From Anaerolineales bacterium (GTDB lineage Bacteria > Chloroflexota > Anaerolineae > Epilineales > JAANWY01): 14,150 nucleotides of DNA. Positions 1 through 6,544 of the stretch are shown here, piece after piece. Under the pieces are notes generated by a model. The model had not been told where the DNA came from. It worked only from the letters and a program-made list of their open reading frames with translations, and did no database searches. The translations under genes and the position numbers were made by a program. The first letter of the stretch is position 1; each line of letters begins with the position of its first letter. The stretch lies in contig JAANWY010000096.1 in the NCBI GenBank assembly GCA_018263655.1, positions 1 to 14,150 on the forward strand, given 5' to 3'.

Positions 1-61
1 CCTCTCCCAACTCTGGGAGAGGGGGGAACTCGGCTCCCCTCCCCTAGAATTGGGGGAGGGG
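1..61 (-). terminator. Two GC-rich hairpins downstream of the minus-strand operon
   Basis: Two perfect stems sit just beyond the stop codon of the putative glycoside hydrolase. CCTCTCCCA (1-9) pairs with TGGGAGAGG (14-22) around a 4-nt loop, and CCCCTCCCC (36-44) pairs with GGGGAGGGG (53-61) around an 8-nt loop. They lie where a leftward transcript would end and could stop or stabilise it. There is no T-tract after either stem in the leftward sense, so a classical intrinsic terminator is not shown. The C/G-run pattern also looks like a dispersed intergenic repeat, and the window edge cuts the context. Confidence 0.4.
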
Positions 62-104
62 CTGGGGGTGGGGGCCGACTTGCGGCTAGTCTGACAATGT
101 CAAG

Positions 105-2156
105 TTAGAGACCGCCTGCGAAATCTAGAGCAATCATCTGATGCCCGGCGAGCTGTGGCAGCACGAACTCGACGCGGTCGCCGTTCTGTTGGAAGTTCAG
201 CGGCTGGCGTTCGGGCACGCCGGCCACCTCTGTGACTTCTCTTGGCACTCTCACCGAAACCTTCACGTCGTAGAGGGGGATCACATCTTCGATCACGTCG
301 AAATCTTCGCCTCGCCGCTCCGGGACGTAGTGCAGCAGGTGCACCACCCAGCGGTTCTCAACAGGTTGCTCGTTGACCGTCACCTGCAGTGTGCTGGGGC
401 CTTCGTGGCGGACCAGCGGCGCCGGCAGCAGGATGTCCAAGGTATTCAGAAACAGCGCCTTGCACCAGCGCGGGGCATTCTGGTTGTACTGGGTGAAGAT
501 GGGGTGGGCGAAGTAGATGGCCCGACCACTCTGCACGATGCCCGGATTCCCCACTTGGCCGGACGAGGGCGTCTGCCGGTGGGAGCAGAAATGTCTGTAG
601 GTCCGATCGAAGTACGACAGGATCTTATCCGCCAGCACTTCGCTGCCGGGTTCGGCCTCCACCTCTAGCCCTTTCATGTACATGGCATGCTCGGTTTCTG
701 GTAGACCTTGGCCGATCTCCCCCTCGGGCAGGATGTACTCCACGAAATCGTGCTGCGGAAAATGCTTCCCTCGGACCAGCTCCCCATCCGGGCCACGGGG
801 GCCCTCCTCCTTCAACCTGACGCCAAGCGACTCGAGCCTGAAGGCGCTCGTCTCTTCGTTCAGGCCGGACTCGAACGAAGCGATCAGCGCGCCGCCGCCG
901 GCGAGGTACGTCTCGATCTTGCCGGCCAGCTCATCGGAGACAGGGATCCTGTCAGGCAACACGATAACTTCGTAGCGCCCAAAGTCGCTGGCTGAATCGA
1001 TGATGTCGAACTGGTGCCCGCCCTCCTGCAGCATGCGGGTGATGCCTGTGATCGCCGGCGGTAGATCGCGTTGTGCTGCGCCCCAAAACTCCTCCGGTGT
1101 CAGCACACCAACTTCCGTCACGGGCACAGCACCCTTACACCAGGGTTCTTTCTCCTCCACTTCGGCGTAGACCGATCCCACTAAGTCGTAAACGTGCGGG
1201 TCGATCTGCCCCGACGGGTGGAGTTGATCGCCAATCGAGCACTTGGCGCCCAGGGCCAGCATGTTGAAGCACTCATATTGCAGGGCTTCTGCGTTCTTGA
1301 GAGAGTGGAAGTCGCCCCACGAGGTGTGGAACTTGCCCGTCATGCCCAGGCAGTCGATGCCGAGGGTGCGCGCATACCGCACCGCCACCGGGAAATGCAG
1401 GTAGCCCCAACCCCCGCTGGGCAGTGATTCCAGTTCGAAGTGAGTGTACGCATTGGCTACAGGCCGGTGCCGGGTGCCGATGTGGCCGGCGTTGTAGAAG
1501 ATGCTGGAATCTGCACCAAACTCACGCACAAAAGCACTCATCTCGCGCTTGAAATTGTTGATAGTCTGGAGGCCAAACCGTCGCCGGGCCTCGGCATCGG
1601 ATGGTTCGAGGCCGGCTGCCTCCATCTCAGCCCGGCAGTATTTGCACGAGCAATCCTGGGGCTGCACGATGTCGAAGAAGATCCCGTCTGCCGGCAGCGT
1701 CTCCAGCACTTCTTGCACGTGGGGTTTGAGGAAGTCATCAACGTAGGGCGAGTTCACGCACAGGGTGCGGTAGAAGCCGGCCTCATACAGCGGTGTACCG
1801 ATCGGGCAGCCTGCCTCATCGACGACCAGCCACTCGGGGTGCTCGTTGGCTGTGAAGTGATCCCACTGCACCGTGAGGTAGACGGGCACGCGAATGTCCC
1901 GCGCGTGGCAGGCTTCGATCTGCTCTCTGAGCAGGTTTCGGGTCAGGTGCGGGTGCCGCCGCTCGGGGAAGGCCTGCGTGTCGAAGTAGATCCAACCGTG
2001 GTGGCAGCGTCCGAAGCACGTGATCGAATCTACATGGGCCTTCTCCAGCGTAGAGGCGAATTCCTCGGGATCGAATGCCGAGCCGATCCCTTCGATGTGC
2101 TCGCTGGTGTGGAAATCGAGGTGAATCTGACGGAAACGGAGATCAATGGTGCTCAT
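105..2156 (-). CDS. GHL6-like putative glycoside hydrolase (TIM barrel plus GATase/trimerisation-like domain)
   Basis: The protein has 683 residues from an ATG at 2156. Upstream reading-frame extension to 2432 exists, but this start has AAGGAGG 7 bases ahead and makes a one-base TGATG overlap with the sulfatase-like gene, so the two are translationally coupled. Residues 1-340 look like the barrel of the hypothetical glycosyl hydrolase 6 / alpha-amylase-like families: LDFHTSEHI near the N-terminus, a strand ending DGIFFDIV (D162, a candidate catalytic acid) followed by a Cys cluster CSCKYC (169-174), and FELESLPSGGWGYLHFP (240-256). Residues 345-430 read like the Rossmann/GATase-like trimerisation domain of GH42-type enzymes, and the last ~100 residues look like a beta-sandwich. 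There is no signal peptide, so it is probably cytosolic. The substrate is unknown. A fucosidase- or galactosidase-like role is possible, but only the fold-level call is supported. Confidence 0.75.
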   Translation of the reverse strand: MSTIDLRFRQIHLDFHTSEHIEGIGSAFDPEEFASTLEKAHVDSITCFGRCHHGWIYFDTQAFPERRHPHLTRNLLREQIEACHARDIRVPVYLTVQWDHFTANEHPEWLVVDEAGCPIGTPLYEAGFYRTLCVNSPYVDDFLKPHVQEVLETLPADGIFFDIVQPQDCSCKYCRAEMEAAGLEPSDAEARRRFGLQTINNFKREMSAFVREFGADSSIFYNAGHIGTRHRPVANAYTHFELESLPSGGWGYLHFPVAVRYARTLGIDCLGMTGKFHTSWGDFHSLKNAEALQYECFNMLALGAKCSIGDQLHPSGQIDPHVYDLVGSVYAEVEEKEPWCKGAVPVTEVGVLTPEEFWGAAQRDLPPAITGITRMLQEGGHQFDIIDSASDFGRYEVIVLPDRIPVSDELAGKIETYLAGGGALIASFESGLNEETSAFRLESLGVRLKEEGPRGPDGELVRGKHFPQHDFVEYILPEGEIGQGLPETEHAMYMKGLEVEAEPGSEVLADKILSYFDRTYRHFCSHRQTPSSGQVGNPGIVQSGRAIYFAHPIFTQYNQNAPRWCKALFLNTLDILLPAPLVRHEGPSTLQVTVNEQPVENRWVVHLLHYVPERRGEDFDVIEDVIPLYDVKVSVRVPREVTEVAGVPERQPLNFQQNGDRVEFVLPQLAGHQMIALDFAGGL

Positions 2157-3586
2157 CAAGGCGCCTCCTTTGTTTGCACTCGGGCTACAAGGTCGCTGCA
2201 GCCCGGGGCATCGGCCTGGTTCTTGGCGAGATCGACGAGCCAATCCGGGAAACGCCCGCCGGCGTCCGCTTCCGCCTGAGCAAAGAGCTCGTTCACGACG
2301 TCCGGGTGTTCGTCGGCGACGTTCACGGCGAATGGGTCCCTCGCCTCCAAGTCGTGGAGAAGCACGCCGGTGCCATCGACCTTGCAGTTGAACCACCACT
2401 TGCCCGTGATGACCGTGATCGCTGAGCCCCATGCCACGGTTGCGTGGTTGCGTGGCCCGGTTTTCCCGGCTGAGGCATCCTCCAGGAACGGGATACCGTC
2501 GGTCTCCACTGAGGGTTCGACCTTTGCCCTTTCCAAAATCGTCGCCGTGATGTCGTGGAACTGCACAAACATATCACTCGTCTCGCCGGCATGCTCTGCT
2601 TGCGGGAAGCGGATCATGAGCGGCAGGTCGAACACTTCTGGCGTGGAGGGGTACCCGCGTTTGCCCAGATAGTTTCGGTCGCCGATGGAGTGACCATGAT
2701 CGGAGGCGAGGATGACTAGTGTGTTGTCCAGCAAACCAAGCACCCGCAGGCTCTCCATGAAGTACCCGAACCAGCGGTCGCACATGGTGACCTCACCGCT
2801 GTAGTTGGCGCGGGTACGCGTGAGCAGCGCCTCGTCGAGGTCCGATACATCCCCGTAGGCGGAGACCACCTGCTCCTGCCCCTCCGCTGTCAGGTACATC
2901 TCCCGGTAGTGCGGGGGAACCAGCCACGGCTCGTGCGGATCGAAGGACTCGACAGTCAGGAAGAACTTACCGGCATCCCGGTTCTCCTCCAGCCAACACG
3001 CGGCTTCCTTGAGCACTCGGGGCGCGAAGTAGTCTTCCTCCCGGCGGCGATCATGTATGTTCATGATGCACTGCTGGATGAAGTCGATCCTGGCTTGGCC
3101 CTGCCCACGCATCTCCTCTGGCAACCAGTGGTCGATTTCCTCCTGGGTCAGTCGCGGTCCGGAGCGTGCCGGATCCGTTTCCTGACCGCGCAGGAACATC
3201 CACTGGTCGAAGCCACGCCAGAAGTTCTTGGATGGCTTGAACATGTGATAGAGATCTGCGATCAGCCCGGTGCGGTAGCCGGCCTCGCGCAGTATCTCAG
3301 CCAGGGTGGGTTGCTCTTCGGGGATCGGCCCCCAACCGGGAGCGCCCACGAAGTCGCCCTTCAGGCGGAAGTCAGCGTTGTGGAAAGGGTAGACGCGCCG
3401 GCCGGTGTAGATGGCGCGCCGGGCCGGCAGCGTAGGCAGGGATTCTGGATAGGCCCTTGTCAGCAGCAGTGACTGCTCGGCAAAAGCGTCGAAATGGGGC
3501 GTGTGGACCTTTCCCCAGGGAGGAGAACCGTATGCGCCGACGCAGTCCTTGCGCAGAGAGTCGAAGATTACGAGGATGATGTTCAT
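2156..3586 (-). CDS. Sulfatase-fold hydrolase with Thr at the formylglycine position
   Basis: This 476-residue protein belongs to the sulfatase/alkaline phosphatase superfamily (PF00884). The N-terminus MNIILVIFDSLRKDCVGAYG carries the first metal-ligand Asp (D9). The expected C/S-x-P-x-R-x4-T-G sulfatase signature is present as T52-L-P-A-R56 followed by RAIYT-G62, so the residue normally converted to formylglycine is threonine (codon ACG at 3431-3433). Other superfamily features are intact: FDPHEPW (D216, H218), and SDHGHSIGD with D296 and H297 as late metal ligands, followed by GKRG with K309. There is no signal peptide. AGAAGG lies 9 bases before the ATG. It is the first gene of the leftward operon with the putative glycoside hydrolase. 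A true sulfatase activity is doubtful; a Thr-nucleophile phosphoesterase or phosphodiesterase is an alternative. The family is sure, the reaction is not. Confidence 0.85.
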   Translation of the reverse strand: MNIILVIFDSLRKDCVGAYGSPPWGKVHTPHFDAFAEQSLLLTRAYPESLPTLPARRAIYTGRRVYPFHNADFRLKGDFVGAPGWGPIPEEQPTLAEILREAGYRTGLIADLYHMFKPSKNFWRGFDQWMFLRGQETDPARSGPRLTQEEIDHWLPEEMRGQGQARIDFIQQCIMNIHDRRREEDYFAPRVLKEAACWLEENRDAGKFFLTVESFDPHEPWLVPPHYREMYLTAEGQEQVVSAYGDVSDLDEALLTRTRANYSGEVTMCDRWFGYFMESLRVLGLLDNTLVILASDHGHSIGDRNYLGKRGYPSTPEVFDLPLMIRFPQAEHAGETSDMFVQFHDITATILERAKVEPSVETDGIPFLEDASAGKTGPRNHATVAWGSAITVITGKWWFNCKVDGTGVLLHDLEARDPFAVNVADEHPDVVNELFAQAEADAGGRFPDWLVDLAKNQADAPGCSDLVARVQTKEAP

Positions 3587-3622
3587 TCGATGTACCTTCT
3601 TACTAACTGTTCAGGTAGTGGG

Positions 3623-3720
3623 ACCCTTGCGAAGGTTTGCCAATCGCATTCGGGTTGAAAGGCCCCTCACCAGTCGAAAATCGGCCTCTTGCCACGACTG
3701 TTCTAAACCTTCGCAAGGGT
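3623..3720. repeat. Inverted repeat, 16-bp perfect arms
   Basis: ACCCTTGCGAAGGTTT (3623-3638) is repeated exactly in reverse complement at 3705-3720. A nested 6-bp pair, CAGTCG (3671-3676) and CGACTG (3695-3700), lies inside. If the minus promoter is correct, the element is in the 5' leader of the sulfatase-like transcript. It could be a MITE-like insertion or a leader structure. No transposase or target-site duplication is evident. Confidence 0.8.
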
Positions 3721-3722
3721 AG

Positions 3723-3752
3723 CTGAACGCTTGCCCTCCTCACTACGTTCAG
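3723..3752. repeat. Small inverted repeat in the minus-strand leader
   Basis: CTGAACG (3723-3729) pairs with CGTTCAG (3746-3752) across a 16-base loop. It adjoins the larger inverted repeat and would be transcribed in the sulfatase-like leader. Confidence 0.5.
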
Positions 3753-3780
3753 GAGCAGATATGATGTGCGGACGCCAGAG

Positions 3781-3810
3781 AGTATACACCAAAGTATTGA
3801 AAAGACTCAA
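3781..3810 (-). promoter_or_regulatory. Putative leftward sigma-70 promoter for the hydrolase operon
   Basis: On the minus strand, TTGAGT (3810-3805) and TATACT (3786-3781) are separated by 18 bases, matching the -35 (4/6) and -10 (5/6) consensus. Transcription would start near 3774 and leave a leader of about 190 bases carrying inverted repeats before the sulfatase-like ATG. The call is by consensus only. Confidence 0.45.
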
Positions 3811-3887
3811 ACGGTTGATGCCGACTCAATCGTGTGGTGCTGATTGTGCCGGCCGGGCGCCCCCAGGCGGCTGGTAGAAGCACACGG

Positions 3888-4059
3888 GTCGATTATGAAG
3901 CTTGAAAAGTTGATCGGGAAACGGAACATCGGAGCAGCGAGAAATGCGGAAAAGTGGGGTCGGTGGGGGGCGGCCGCCCCCCACCGACCCCACTTTTCCG
4001 GTCTCTTCTTGTGTAGGCACGAAGTGCCTGAGTAGTCACTTTCAAACTTCATCATCGAC
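3888..4059. repeat. 172-bp mirror structure with perfect 54-bp palindromic core
   Basis: Bases 3947-4000 are a perfect, loop-free palindrome centred on CGGCCG (3971-3976), each arm being 27 bp. Outer arms 3888-3907 and 4040-4059 are also reverse complements (18 of 20 positions) and share exactly the same centre (coordinate sum 7947), while the stretches between core and outer arms do not pair. A small hairpin, AGGCAC-GAA-GTGCCT (4015-4029), lies in the right half. It sits between divergent genes, so a terminator role is not expected. Confidence 0.9.
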
Positions 4060-4109
4060 TTCTCTGAAGGAGCGCTAGATGCAATGAGTCATGACATGAT
4101 AAGATTAGC

Positions 4110-4125
4110 TGCAACAGGTGTTGCA
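4110..4125. promoter_or_regulatory. Candidate operator: 16-bp dyad overlapping the -35 box
   Basis: TGCAACAGGTGTTGCA is a perfect dyad (7-bp arms, 2-bp centre). Its right arm covers the first five bases of the -35 hexamer of the rightward promoter, 62 bases before the RpiR-type gene. Binding here would block RNA polymerase. Autoregulation by the neighbouring RpiR-type protein is a natural inference but is not shown. Confidence 0.5.
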
Positions 4126-4149
4126 TTTTCCGCGAATCTATGCTATAAT
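4121..4149 (+). promoter_or_regulatory. Extended -10 promoter for the RpiR-type regulator
   Basis: A perfect TATAAT (4144-4149) is preceded by TGC (4141-4143), forming an extended -10 element. TTGCAT (4121-4126) lies 17 bases upstream as a weak -35. Transcription would start near 4156, giving a leader of about 30 bases with GAGGA (4176-4180) six bases before the ATG. Confidence 0.75.
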
Positions 4150-4186
4150 GGTCTGCGAGATTCGAAGAGCCGACTGAGGACTTCTC

Positions 4187-5050
4187 ATGGCACACTCGGG
4201 CAGTCTGGAAGACCGCATCACATCCTCCCTCGACAGCTTCAGCCGCAAACAGAGGCGCCTGGCGCGCTTCATGCTGGACAACAAGTACTTCGTCTCCTTT
4301 GCGTCGGCCGGCGACGTGGGCGACAAGGTGGAAGTCAGTGCGGCGACTGTTGTCCGCTTTGCGCAAGGGCTCGGCTATGAAGGCTTCTCAGAACTCCAGA
4401 CCGCCATCCGTGAGGAACTCCCCAGCTATCTGACGGCCGTAGAGCGGATGGGTGAGCGACTAAGCGAGCCCCCCGCGACCGACGACGTCCCCCAAAGCGT
4501 ATTCCATTCTGACATCAACAATATTGAGCGGACCGCGAACGCCTTGTCCGCGAGCGAGCTGGATGCCGTCCTGGACGAAATGGTGCGGGCGGACCACATC
4601 CTCGTTGTCGGGTCGGGTATTTCGATGGGGCCGGCACTGTTCTTGACGCATTCCTTGAAGGTCATTGGAATGGATGCCCGAGCCGCCCTCGATGGCGGAC
4701 TCTCCCTGGCTGTAGACACCGCGCAGTTGGAGCCGAGCACTCTCCTGATTGCCATTGATCTATGGCGCTACGTGCGTTCCACGGTGGAGGCGGTGTACGC
4801 TGCTCGACAGCAGGGCGTACCGATCGTCACGATCACGGACAGTGTGGTCTCGCCACTGGCGCAGGCTGCGGACTACGCCTTCGAGGTTGCTACGGATGGC
4901 GTGACGCACAGTTTGTCGCCTACGGCCGTGATCACTCTAATCAATGTGCTTATCGCAGGTCTGTCCTATCGGGCGCCGGAGCAGAGGATGGAAGCCCTGC
5001 GCCGGGTGGACGCTGCGTATCGCAAGCGAAATCTCTTAATCGTGGAGTGA
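4187..5050 (+). CDS. MurR/RpiR-family transcriptional regulator (HTH plus SIS)
   Basis: The 287-residue protein has the standard RpiR length and layout. Residues 1-80 form the HTH_6 domain, including FASAGDVGDKVEVSAATVVR with the recognition helix running into FAQGLGYEGFSELQ, the usual family signature. Residues ~120-255 form a sugar isomerase (SIS) domain, with the phosphosugar-loop-like VVGSGISMGPA (140-150) and the second strand-loop AIDLWRYVRSTVEA (189-202). Members of the family bind DNA as dimers and sense phosphosugars or related ligands. Here it stands at the head of the rightward cluster, divergent from the two hydrolases, with a strong extended -10 promoter and a dyad over the -35. 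It probably controls one or both directions (inference). The ligand cannot be named; DLWRY in place of the usual S-x-S-G-x-T motif suggests the ligand may not be a classical phosphosugar. Confidence 0.93.
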   Translation: MAHSGSLEDRITSSLDSFSRKQRRLARFMLDNKYFVSFASAGDVGDKVEVSAATVVRFAQGLGYEGFSELQTAIREELPSYLTAVERMGERLSEPPATDDVPQSVFHSDINNIERTANALSASELDAVLDEMVRADHILVVGSGISMGPALFLTHSLKVIGMDARAALDGGLSLAVDTAQLEPSTLLIAIDLWRYVRSTVEAVYAARQQGVPIVTITDSVVSPLAQAADYAFEVATDGVTHSLSPTAVITLINVLIAGLSYRAPEQRMEALRRVDAAYRKRNLLIVE

Positions 5051-5096
5051 GGGAACTGCAAGTAAATGATTGTCCCAAAAAGCTGCCAACACCGTA

Positions 5097-5151
5097 GGTG
5101 GGACACCACCCGAAATCTGCGAATTCTGGGATGATTAGTTTCCTGCAGATT
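5097..5151. repeat. Weak dyads between the RpiR-type gene and opine dehydrogenase
   Basis: GGTGG (5097-5101) pairs with CCACC (5106-5110), and AATCTGC (5114-5120) pairs with GCAGATT (5145-5151) across 24 bases, the latter ending just before the dehydrogenase start. They could be an operator or leader structure. There is no T-tract, so a terminator is not supported. Confidence 0.3.
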
Positions 5152-5156
5152 CCTGA

Positions 5157-6368
5157 ATGATGCAAGTGACTGTTTGTGGAGGCGGGAACGGAGCGCATGC
5201 CCTTGTCAGCCTGATCGGCGCGCGCCAGGACTGGACAGTCAATGTGTATGCGCCGTACGGCGATGAAGCTGAACGCTGGCGTAAAGCCGTGGCGGTTCGC
5301 GGTGGTGTCGCCGCGATGACGTCCGACGGGACCCTGGTAGGTCAGCCGGCACGGATCAGCGCCGACCCGGCGAAAGTGGTGCCTGGGTCTCAGTTGGTCC
5401 TGTTGGCGTTGCCGGCTTTCGCCCACGAGATCATGCTCCGCGATATTGCACTTCACCTCGGCGACAACGTCTGGATAGGCGCGCTGCCGGCTCGTGGGGG
5501 GTTCGACTGGTGTGTTGAGGACGTTTTGAGCAGCGGAGAACTCACCTCTGCCCCTCTGCCCCTCTGCCCCTCTGCTCTTTTTGGTCTGCAGACGTTGCCG
5601 TGGGCATGCCGGCTGACGAGGTACGGCCAAGAGGTCGAGATTCTGGGGACGAAGGCAGTGATCGATTTGGCAACGCAGCCTACAGCGGCGGCCGGCGACA
5701 TCACTACGCTGCTTGGCGAGCCGCTCGGCGTCCGTCTGGAGCCCGTTGCCAGCTTCCTGAGCCTGACGTTGGCCAACACGGGTCAGCTTATCCACCCGGG
5801 CATCATGTACGGGTTGTTCCACGACTGGGACGGCCGACCGTACGACGAGGCACCGTTCTTTTACCAAGGCGTCGATGCAGAGATCGCCGGCGTTCTTCAG
5901 CAGTTGAGCGATGAGGTCCAGGCCGTTCGCGCTGAGCTTGAGCGCCGCTACCCCGATCTCGATCTCTCTGCCGTGCGACCGCTGGATGAGTGGGTGCGGC
6001 GCTCGTACGCCGGCGACATCGCCGACCCGTCGTCACTGCAGAGCTGTTTCAACACAAACCGCAGCTATGCCGGCCTCCGGGCCCCCATACGTAACACGAG
6101 TGACGGCTTGATGCCCGATTTCAGAGCCCGCTACCTAGCCGAAGATGTGCCCTGCGGCCTGGCGGTGACGCGAGGGATTGCAGAGTTGGCCGACGTGGAG
6201 ACACCGATGATGGACGAGGTGATCACCTGGGCGCAGGAGCGAGTGGAGAAGGAGTATCTGGTTGATGGGAGGCTTCAAGGCAGAGACGTAGCGGCGACGC
6301 GGGCGCCACAGCGATACGGGTTCGAGACGTTGAACGACTTGGGGGCCACGAATGAATTCGCGGCCTGA
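5157..6368 (+). CDS. NAD(P)-dependent opine/octopine dehydrogenase-family enzyme
   Basis: The 403-residue protein starts at tandem ATGs (5157 or 5160) without a clear Shine-Dalgarno sequence. GGGNGAH (8-14) is the Rossmann nucleotide-binding loop, and residues 1-200 form the NAD(P) domain. Residues ~200-380 match the octopine DH C-terminal domain: LANTGQLIHPG with H213, the likely catalytic His, and RYLAEDVPCGL (326-335) with D330 as candidate partner Asp. Opine dehydrogenases reductively join, or oxidatively split, an amino acid and a 2-oxo acid. In this operon-like context before a mutase and an ABC importer, a catabolic direction is plausible. Residues 130-140 are encoded by an octanucleotide repeat and look inserted between the Rossmann half and the conserved LFGLQTLPWACR. 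The last residues (NEFAA) are encoded by the arm of an inverted repeat. The substrate is unknown. Confidence 0.85.
   Translation: MMQVTVCGGGNGAHALVSLIGARQDWTVNVYAPYGDEAERWRKAVAVRGGVAAMTSDGTLVGQPARISADPAKVVPGSQLVLLALPAFAHEIMLRDIALHLGDNVWIGALPARGGFDWCVEDVLSSGELTSAPLPLCPSALFGLQTLPWACRLTRYGQEVEILGTKAVIDLATQPTAAAGDITTLLGEPLGVRLEPVASFLSLTLANTGQLIHPGIMYGLFHDWDGRPYDEAPFFYQGVDAEIAGVLQQLSDEVQAVRAELERRYPDLDLSAVRPLDEWVRRSYAGDIADPSSLQSCFNTNRSYAGLRAPIRNTSDGLMPDFRARYLAEDVPCGLAVTRGIAELADVETPMMDEVITWAQERVEKEYLVDGRLQGRDVAATRAPQRYGFETLNDLGATNEFAA
5545..5574 (+). repeat. In-frame octanucleotide tandem repeat (CCCCTCTG)
   Basis: Three perfect CCCCTCTG units (5551-5574) follow a partial unit CCTCTG (5545-5550), inside the opine dehydrogenase coding region. 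They encode the low-complexity segment around residues 130-140 (APLPLCPSA). The unit length is not divisible by three, so gain or loss of one unit would shift the frame. Confidence 0.9.
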
Positions 6369-6460
6369 TACGCGAAACGCGTTTTAACGCGTTTCAACTT
6401 AGCGGAACCCAGCAGAACGTGTTTCAACACGTTTCGCATTGTCAGACACCGAATTCATTC
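6350..6460. repeat. Inverted-repeat element spanning the opine dehydrogenase stop codon
   Basis: GAATGAATTCG (6350-6360) is matched by its reverse complement at 6450-6460, and GCGAAAC (6372-6378) by GTTTCGC (6431-6437), nearly about one centre at 6405. Each half also folds alone: AAACGCGTT/AACGCGTTT (6375-6394) and AACGTGTT/AACACGTT (6416-6433). The TGA of the dehydrogenase (6366-6368) lies within the left arm, so the element supplies the last codons. It may act as mRNA 3'-end protection or attenuation between two genes, or be a dispersed repeat. Confidence 0.8.
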
Positions 6461-6479
6461 GGTGGGCTATGGAAAAGAC

Positions 6480-6508
6480 TCCGTGATCTTTGAGTCCGTA
6501 CTCACGGA
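6480..6508. repeat. Short dyads upstream of the mutase gene
   Basis: TCCGTGA (6480-6486) pairs with TCACGGA (6502-6508), and within it TGAGT (6491-6495) pairs with ACTCA (6500-6504). These are followed by an ACGCAATACG fragment (6511-6520) that resembles the GCAATACGC-type repeats near 13591. This could be an operator or a repeat remnant. I see no clear promoter. Confidence 0.4.
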
Positions 6509-6530
6509 TCACGCAATACGTAACGCTTTC

Positions 6531-6536
6531 AGGAGG
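6531..6536 (+). promoter_or_regulatory. Ribosome binding site deciding the GTG start
   Basis: AGGAGG with 8 bases of spacing to GTG at 6545 fixes the start of the fusion mutase. No ATG start in the frame has a comparable signal. Confidence 0.85.
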
Positions 6537-6544
6537 AGCTCTCA

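Larger units (their letters stand above)
3587..4186. other. Divergent 600-bp control region without a gene
   Basis: No credible coding sequence lies here; the short open frames are not preceded by ribosome binding sites and cross palindromes. The region contains a leader with hairpins for the minus operon, a minus promoter (3781-3810), a large palindromic structure (3888-4059), and a plus promoter with a dyad (4110-4149). Confidence 0.8.

Noticed and set aside
1440..2279. 279-codon open frame on the plus strand
   Set aside because: It runs antisense across the glycoside hydrolase and sulfatase-like genes with no recognisable domain.
2157..2432. N-terminal extension of the glycoside hydrolase frame by 92 residues
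   Set aside because: It lies wholly within the sulfatase-like gene on the same strand, is Arg/Gly-rich shadow sequence, and the ATG at 2156 has AAGGAGG and a TGATG overlap.
3947..4000. The palindrome as a transcription terminator
   Set aside because: It lies between divergent gene starts, has no loop and no T-tract on either side.
4950..5867. 305-codon minus-strand frame across the RpiR/dehydrogenase junction
   Set aside because: Both plus-strand genes here have clear family motifs; the antisense frame has none.
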